Below are positions 57,431 through 64,000 of a stretch of DNA of 64,000 nt, piece after piece (the first letter of the stretch is position 1; the number at the start of each line of letters is the position of its first letter). The position numbers were made by a program, and so were the translations under genes. The stretch lies in contig NC_084482.1 in the NCBI RefSeq assembly GCF_030035675.1, positions 230,549,943 to 230,613,942 of the forward strand. Direction: 5' to 3'. Source of the DNA: Rhineura floridana (Eukaryota > Chordata > Lepidosauria > Squamata > Rhineuridae). Below the pieces are notes generated by a model that had not been told where the DNA came from, made no database searches, and worked only from the letters and a program-made list of their open reading frames with translations.

Positions 57431-58333
57431 TCAGTTTAAAAGCTGCTCTGCTACCTTTTTAATTTTAAGTGCCAGCAGTCTGGTTCCATTCTGGTTCAAG
57501 TGGAGCCCGTCCCTTTTGTACAGGCCCGGCTTGTCCCAAAATGTTCCCCAGTGCCTAACAAATCCAAACCCTTCCACCCGACACCATCGTCTCATCCACG
57601 CATTGAGACTGCGAAGCTGGGCCTGTCTGGCTGGTCCTGCGCGTGGAACCGGTAGCATTTCAGAGAAAGCCACCTTGGAGGTCCTGGCTTTCAGCATCCT
57701 ACCTAGCAACCTAAATTTTGCTTCCAGGACCTCACGGCTGCATTTCCCCATGTCGTTGGTGCCAACGTGCACCACGACCACTGACTCCTTCCCAGCACTG
57801 TCTACCAAACTATCTAAACGACGGGTGATATCCGCAACCTTCGCACCAGGCAGGCAAAACACCTTGTGGTCTACACGCCCATCACACACCCCACTGTCTA
57901 TGTTCCTAATGATCGAATCACCCACTACAAGGATCCCTCCACCCCCTGGAGATATATCCTCGGCACGAGAGGATAGCTGCTCATCCCCCAAGGAATGGGT
58001 CCCTTCTAAGGGATCGTTTCCCTCTTCCTCAGCTGGATGCTCTCCTTCCTCGAGACCATCGTTCTCCATGATAGCAGGAGAGCTATCATCGTTGGAGTGG
58101 GACACAGCTATAACATTCCTGAAGGCCTCCTCCACACACCTCTCTGCCTCTCTTAGCTTTTCCAGGTCCGCCACCTTGGCCTCAAGGAAATGAAGTCGTT
58201 CCCGGAGAGCCAGGAGCTCATTGCACCGAGAGCACACCCACGACTTCTGTCCAACAGGCAGATAGTCGTACATGCTGCAGGCAGTGCAAAACACTGGAAA
58301 GCCCCCACACCCCTGCTGGCTTCTTACCTGCAT
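57431..58333 (-). CDS. CR1 ORF1 protein with SGNH-type esterase domain
   Basis: 300-residue open frame. Residues about 14-40 hold a Cys-rich PHD-like finger (FCTACSMYDYLP ... WVCSRCNELL), followed by a coiled coil (RERLHFLEAKVADLEKLREA) and an acidic linker. The C-terminal half is an SGNH/GDSL hydrolase-like esterase: GILVVGDSIIRN (nucleophile Ser), VVVVHVGTNDMGK (Asn block) and KRDGLHLNQNG (Asp and His). In CR1 elements ORF1 binds RNA and chaperones the RNP; the esterase may act on lipids or membranes, which is less settled. All catalytic blocks look present. Confidence 0.88.
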   Translation of the reverse strand: MQVRSQQGCGGFPVFCTACSMYDYLPVGQKSWVCSRCNELLALRERLHFLEAKVADLEKLREAERCVEEAFRNVIAVSHSNDDSSPAIMENDGLEEGEHPAEEEGNDPLEGTHSLGDEQLSSRAEDISPGGGGILVVGDSIIRNIDSGVCDGRVDHKVFCLPGAKVADITRRLDSLVDSAGKESVVVVHVGTNDMGKCSREVLEAKFRLLGRMLKARTSKVAFSEMLPVPRAGPARQAQLRSLNAWMRRWCRVEGFGFVRHWGTFWDKPGLYKRDGLHLNQNGTRLLALKIKKVAEQLLN

Positions 58334-58444
58334 AGTTTTGTTTAAGGTTTATTACGTCAATGGGTTGGAGACTGCAGTTTAGTTGAGGTCAGGGAACAGA
58401 CGGGCAGAGTGGGGGGCCCTGGCCTCCTCGCCCTGCTGCCGAAC

Positions 58445-59210
58445 TCGCTCTGCTGCTTAACTCGCCTTGACGCTTTGTCAGCTGGGGCTCCCTCTAGCTC
58501 GTGGAGCAGGCTCCCTCGCTAGGGTGCTCTGACTTTATATGTGTGGCTGGTTCCTCCCAGCTACTGCTGCCAGCCAATGATGTGTTACTTGAGGCTGATG
58601 GCTATCAGCTGGGCCTTAACTCTTTAGTATTCTCTCAGGCTTCCTTCCTGAGCAAGGGGCGGGGCTGTTTAAGTTTTTGGATGCTTTTAATCTAATCAAG
58701 GGGCTGCGCCTTCCAGGCAAGTCTTTTGTGTTTGTTGTTTTCCCACCTAGAACAGCCTGACCTTTCTTTAACCTAGGGAAACAGAGCTTGTGGTTGTGTT
58801 TCAGGAAGGCTGAAGCTGCCCTTTTTAGCAAGGACTGAGCTGACTCTCTCCCTGTATGTGTCGGTGGAGTTTCCTTTTCCCCCTTCTCTCCGACTGGAAT
58901 TTAGCCTTGTTTACAGTGTCCCCTGAAGCTTTCCTGCTAGGGTGGTGTTGAAAACTAGCTTTCTATGGGCTTCCTTCTCCTAGGATCTGTCTCCTAAGAT
59001 ATAGGTTCTTTCAGGATTTGGCTCCTAGCTCAGGGTGACCTTGGGCTGCCCTTATTACTTATTGCTCTGAGCTGTTTTACTTCAATTAAATAATGGAATA
59101 AATGGGAGCTACTTACCCTCTTTTCGCTCTGCTGCTTAACTCGCCTTGACACTTTGTATGCTGGGGCCTTGACGCTTCGTCAGCTGGGGCTCCCTCTAGC
59201 TCGTGGAGCA
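58445..59210 (-). repeat. Repeated block in the CR1 5' UTR
   Basis: The segment with 'cgctctgctgcttaactcgc' and 'ctccctctagctcgtggagc' occurs at 58,445-58,508 and again at about 59,124-59,210, about 680 bases apart. This looks like the start of a second 5' UTR (promoter) unit, as seen in some LINEs with tandem promoter monomers. Confidence 0.65.
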
Positions 59211-59215
59211 GCTCG

Positions 59216-60977
59216 TGGAACTGTGAAATGATGTATATGTCTACATTTCAAAGAGGGGGGAGTGATATGGCTTGGCTAACCCCATGTGAGTTTAAATGGA
59301 CTCTAGGAGGTGCAAGGCCAAGAGCTATAACTCCCACCCCATCTCTCACACACCCCCACCTGATGGTACAGCTGGTGATGCGTTCCAGAGGTTTTGTGCA
59401 AAGGAAAACAAGGGCAGAGCTAAATGCTGTTGCATAAATGTTATTTTATTCCTTGGTGTATACACTCCCACCCACAGTGAATCCCATTGTTCATTAGAAA
59501 GAGTCTTAGTTTTTTTTAGTGTCAATTAGAAGCACACATGCAGATATATACACACGTGTATCATAAGCTTGTGGATTGGGGATGTACAATCCCAAAGATA
59601 TTGTACTGCCCAGATCCTTTTTGGTATGATGTAACTCAAATACCAGAAGGACTGGTAAAGGTAAAAATTGTAGGCCGTCCATGTCAAAAAGCAGCAGTGG
59701 TATTGCAGCATAATCATACAGGGAAATTCGCCAGCTTGAATGGGGCATGAAGAAGATTTTAGAAGATTTTGCCAGGGGCACAGCCTGACCAAATAAGCTC
59801 CCACGTTCAGGTGGAAGGCATTGATGAGATAAAGCAAAATCTTCACTTCACATGGCCTCAGTTGGTCAAAATTGGAGATGGACATATACAGCATGAATTT
59901 TTGATATCCCCAAAATTGCCCTGTTGCCTTACTGGGCAGGGACATTTTAACAAAACTGCAAGCTTTCATTTCCTTTGAAGGAAACCTGATGAGAGTCACT
60001 ATTCCTAAATGTTGTAGCTTTTCATATCAAATGGCCCTGAGGAGGTGATGCAACATAAGCCTGCCTCATTGAGAAGGTCTCCAACCCTTATCCAATAGTT
60101 CCTGAAGCATGGATAATACTCTGGTCTATGGGAAAAGGCAAAAAGGGGCCTTGGGCCTTAAAAGAAGGGAAGCAATATGTAATATGCCAAGCCCCAGAAC
60201 TCCAGAAGAACTGAGAGCTTTTTGGGACTAGTGGGGTTTTGCACGAAATGGATCCCTGAGTTCGGAGTAAAAGCGACTGTTTTGTATGAATCCCTGACAA
60301 AGGAGGGGCTAAAATGATTGAAAATGGACTGAGTTAATGGAAAAAGCATTTAGGGAGTTGAAACAAGCCCTAAGCAATCAGGTTTCAACCCCCACATGCT
60401 TTTTGAGGGGGGAATTGTGATAAATGAGATATATAGTTTGGGAACTATAGTATGTGTAGTGTTAATATGACACAGCAGAAAATGGATTAACCTGAATTAA
60501 CTTAGAGGCAGAAAAGCAAAATTCCTCTGTGGATACTAAAAGTGCCTGAGAAGGCCGAATGCGCATTTGCTGTTTTGATACTTAAAATGCTAGTTTGCTC
60601 TTCTCATGTAACGGGACACCTTCCAAGAAGATAGGGACTGAGCGAAGAATATGCTGTGCCTGGGGGAGGTAGGAACAGCACATGGAGCGCTCAAGATTAG
60701 AACGCTGTAAATGCAAAGACAATGGAGTCGCTGACAAGTGTTGCTAACGAGATGGGAGGGGCTGTGTGTGAGGAGGACTTGAGAGCCATATATCAATCTA
60801 TCTGTGCAGCTATGCTTTTCAGACTAGGATTCTGGTGTTAGTCGAATGCTTTGTCTCTCTTTTGCAAAAGATGTAGGTAATTAATCAATAAAGGTGTGGT
60901 TTTATATATCTCTGGTTTCCCATCTGGTGTGATTATTTGGAGCTTCCTCCAGATGAAAAGAGCCTTTTTGCGTAACA
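59216..60977 (+). mobile_element. Class I-like retrovirus remnant with 3' LTR
   Basis: 3' LTR 60,416-60,977 (562 bases, TGTGA...TAACA; AATAAA near 60,888), directly preceded by a purine tract 'tgaggggggaa'. Internal pol traces include a protease/RT boundary near 59,930 (LLGRD-like) and an RT/RNase H connection near 60,330-60,375 (AFRELKQALSN). A second purine tract followed by TGATATGG at about 59,240-59,262 may mark another LTR edge. Old, heavily deleted and broken many times. Confidence 0.6.
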
Positions 60978-61260
60978 CCCTGAACTCCGTTTTTAACAGT
61001 GGAAGGCAGAATATAAATCCTCTTAATAAATAAATATTCCGTAAAGGCCTTTAAGGTTGAAAATGAAGGATTTTTTTAAAATCTTCACATCCTCCCCCAG
61101 TTTTTGGTGGTAACTGCTAGGCACAAAAACAAAACAACTGGACAATGCAAATTAACATGATTAACTTGCCCAATTAGGACATGGTCTGCATAATAAGCAA
61201 ATTATGCAATTAATTTATAATTTGCATAATATGCAAATCAGCCTCCCGGATTTGTGGGAT
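60978..61260 (+). repeat. L2-like tail and AT-rich sequence
   Basis: 60,978-61,045 resembles an L2 3' tail ('aggcagaatataaatcctct', 'aataaataaat'). 61,100-61,230 is AT-rich with 'gcataat'/'attatgc' inverted motifs. No gene. Confidence 0.4.
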
Positions 61261-61364
61261 TGGAATATGGCAACCCTACTCTCTCTGCGTCTCTTTTCAC
61301 AACCTGCGACCAAGCACCTACTGCTAAACTAACTCTGTACAAGGCCTTCAGCTTTGACAGTTAA

Positions 61365-62084
<720 letters not shown>

Positions 62085-62395
62085 CAAAGGAAGGGATGAA
62101 AAGTGTGCCTTCAGCAAATCCTCAGCCTTGAAGACTTTGCAGGCCAAAACCAGCACCTTCAACTGGGCCCAGAATCAAACGCAAGAATTTGGGCCGAGAG
62201 CCCATCACATCTGACTCTGCAGCATGAACCACACAAGGCAGGCACAGATCCAGTTTAAAGAGAGTGGCCTTCACAGCATCAGACATCCTGTCCACATTGT
62301 CCAGGAGAGAAGACCAAGTGATGGAAGAGATTGATTCTGTAGCCTCTGGGAGAGAAGAGCCTGCCTTCACTGCAGGGTCCATGTTGGGTTAATTT
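62085..62395 (-). mobile_element. Old L2 fragment with internal loss
   Basis: The minus strand reads LLDNVDRMSDAVKATLFKLD near 62,240-62,310, like the pre-RT block LEDVDKVLGQVRATTSVLDP of the 46,689 L2. Near 62,140-62,175 the antisense of the L2 C-terminal 'ttcaaggtgctggtt' block appears. The RT between them is missing. Confidence 0.5.
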
Positions 62396-62524
62396 TAGCA
62401 GGAAAATGCCATCAGGGTTGAGCAGCATCTATGCCCTTCTTGCATTTCGGAATGGAGCCTCCGTGGCCTGCATGGGGGGGGACTGTGCCCGGGGGAAAGG
62501 ACTAGGCAGTTCAACGTCAGGCTC

Positions 62525-63190
62525 TTGAGGTTGGTCCGGAAGCTGAAGCTGGTGCAAAATGCAGCAGCGAGACTGCTCAGTGGGGCAGGATATCTCCAAC
62601 ATGTTGCCCCTGCTGCTGCTGAAAGAATTGCACTGGCTGCGCGTTTGCTACCAGACCAAGTTCAAGGTTCTAGTCTTGGTGTTCAAAGCCCTATACAGCT
62701 CGGGACCAGGATACCTGAAAGACCGTCTTACCCCTGATATACCCAGTCGATCACTGCGCTCTGCAGGTGAGGGACTCCTGCAGATACCATCTTGTCAGGA
62801 GGTCCATTCTGCACCACATACGAAGCAAACCTTTCAGGTGGCGGCACCTACCCTGTGGAATTTCCTCCCCTTAAATATTAGGCAGGCACAATCTCTGTTA
62901 TCTTTTTGGCACCTTTTGAAGACTTTCCTCTTTCAACAAGCCTTTTAAGTAGAGACCTATCCCAGTTTGCATCTGTGTTGGAATTGGTTTTTAGTGTTTT
63001 TTAAACCTGTTTTTTAAATACAATAGATGTTTTTAAAGCTTTTTAAAAATGTTTTTAAAGATGTTTCGTTTTCATTTTAAAGCATTCTAAATTCTGTTTT
63101 ATGATGTTTTAAAGTGTTTTTAGTGCTTTTGTTTGCAGCCCTGGGCTCCTGCTGGGAGGAAGGGTGGGATATGAATGAATGAATGAATTC
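62525..63190 (+). mobile_element. L2 LINE 3' part
   Basis: Plus strand: VRKLKLVQNAAARLLSG, then in a shifted frame LLLKELHWLRVCYQTKFKVL, FKALYSSGPGYLKDRLTPDI and FQVAAPTLWNFLPLNIRQAQ. The 3' UTR ends 'gcagccctgggctcctgctg' plus 'ggaggaagggtgggatat'. One frameshift near 62,590. Old. Confidence 0.8.
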
Positions 63191-64000
63191 CTGGCTAGCC
63201 AGCCACCTCCAGTAGTACAAAATGTGATTGTTTAAAAAAATAAGAAGGGGTGTGAAGGTGAACAGGGCCACCCCCAGAAGGCCCATGCTGACTCAGGGGC
63301 TGCCCTGAGGGGGGGGTCTGTTGGCTGCTGCCCCCCACCTGTCATTTGGGGATGCGGGGCCTGGACTTTGGCCCAAAGATGCTTCGCTGCCACTGTTAGC
63401 TTAATTTTGGCACCCTGCAGCAGCACAATCCTGATCCTATGCAGTTACTTAGAAGTAACCCTCCCCCATGAGTTCAGGGCTCTTCCCCTCCCCAACAGGG
63501 TGTCTCTGGAGGGAGAGATGCCTACAAGTGATGACTGCCACTTTGGGGTTGAGATCTTCTGGGCCAGAAAGCCTGGCAGGAAAGCAAACCAACTGGGGCT
63601 CCCCCGGCTTCCCCTGCTCCCCTTCCCTCCCACTGCAGCCCCCCTCCACTCGTCCTTCCTCCACCCTCCGGCCCCTGGGGGTCTTCCCCTCTCCCCCTGC
63701 TCCTGCTGGCTCCAGAACCACCGGTGCAGGTAGCAGTTGAGTTGCTGCGTCCTGTTGACGGCAGCGGCAGGGAATAAATGGCACTCGCCCTTCAACTGGA
63801 AGAGGAAATGCTCTGCGGGGGATGAGGAGAGCAGGGGGATAGTCCTTCCATGGGGGGACACCTTACCCCACCCACATGCATCCTGCCATATCCCCCCACT
63901 GCCACCACCTTCTGGCATCCTCCCCGGCGAGGTGGAGGAAGGGGCCCACGGGGCCAGGCCCTTTGCCCCCCCCCAAAAGCTTTTTCAACAAGTGAGAACA
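63191..64000. other. No gene seen
   Basis: Unassigned, GC-richer sequence with C- and G-runs. Overlapping frames on both strands are proline/glycine-rich and carry no recognisable domain; treated as non-coding. Confidence 0.4.

Larger units (their letters stand above)
54298..59215 (-). mobile_element. Nearly full-length CR1 LINE
   Basis: 4.9-kb minus-strand CR1 with 3' octamer-type end ('aagaacataagaacataag'), 3' UTR, ORF2 pieces, ORF1 and a 5' UTR that carries a repeated block. This is the longest copy of the young family in the window. ORF2 is broken: an approximately 90-base loss near 56,341 (compare 37,050-37,140), a 2-base loss near 57,153, and a 1-base loss near 55,106. ORF1 is open. 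Confidence 0.93.

Noticed and set aside
63368-63918. Proline-rich frames near the right edge
   Set aside because: Low-complexity C-rich DNA with competing frames on both strands and no domain.

Overview
The window is vertebrate nuclear DNA, most likely from a squamate reptile (lizard). The evidence is the repeat mix: BovB-type RTE LINEs, a Sauria-SINE-like 3' tail, a young CR1 family in many copies, several L2 copies, L1 pieces, a Ty3 element with a SCAN-like Gag, class I endogenous retroviruses and many hAT, mariner and Harbinger remnants. No bacterial gene layout, CRISPR array or tRNA/rRNA gene was seen. The species cannot be named from this sequence.

The host content is a tandemly duplicated KRAB/C2H2 zinc-finger (ZNF) gene cluster. 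Four related finger exons share the same splice acceptor and upstream intron sequence: ZNF-A (562-890, +), ZNF-B (30,124-31,776, +, 17 complete fingers), ZNF-C (52,686 down to about 51,850, -) and ZNF-D (61,473-61,735, +, cut off). Upstream parts are scattered between them: two KRAB B-box exons (6,202-6,285 and 11,200-11,280), one KRAB A-box exon with an in-frame stop (26,813-26,947), a 5' UTR exon candidate ending at 23,572 and a CpG-rich promoter candidate (23,690-24,250). A CpG-depleted copy of that promoter lies at 12,440-12,854. Only ZNF-B still has a long open finger array, and even it carries a 2-base loss in its first finger.

Layout: 0-4 kb, ZNF-A split by an ORF1-only L1-like element that itself carries a solo LTR. 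4-12 kb, old repeats, two KRAB B-box exons, and two CR1 copies, one split by an L2. 12-18 kb, decayed promoter copy with a solo LTR, L2, and two CR1 copies head to head. 18.7-21.6 kb, Ty3 element with SCAN-like Gag. 21.6-23 kb, old CR1 split by an L2. 23-32 kb, the best-preserved ZNF unit (promoter, A-box, ZNF-B). 33-45.3 kb, a broken class I retrovirus on the minus strand with a 3' LTR, gag, pol, env and an unusual region between env and the LTR. 45.3-51.7 kb, hAT, Ty3 LTR, L2, L1 and Harbinger pieces. 51.8-53 kb, ZNF-C. 53-59.2 kb, RTE and a nearly full-length CR1 with both ORFs. 59.2-61 kb, another retrovirus remnant. 61.3-64 kb, ZNF-D, L2 pieces and unassigned sequence.

The features do not form one pathway. 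They show a ZNF cluster that grew by segmental duplication while transposons kept inserting, and repeats inside paralogous copies allow some events to be put in order. The most unusual observation is a pipsqueak-type helix-turn-helix segment plus acidic open frames between env and the 3' LTR of the class I retrovirus fossil.
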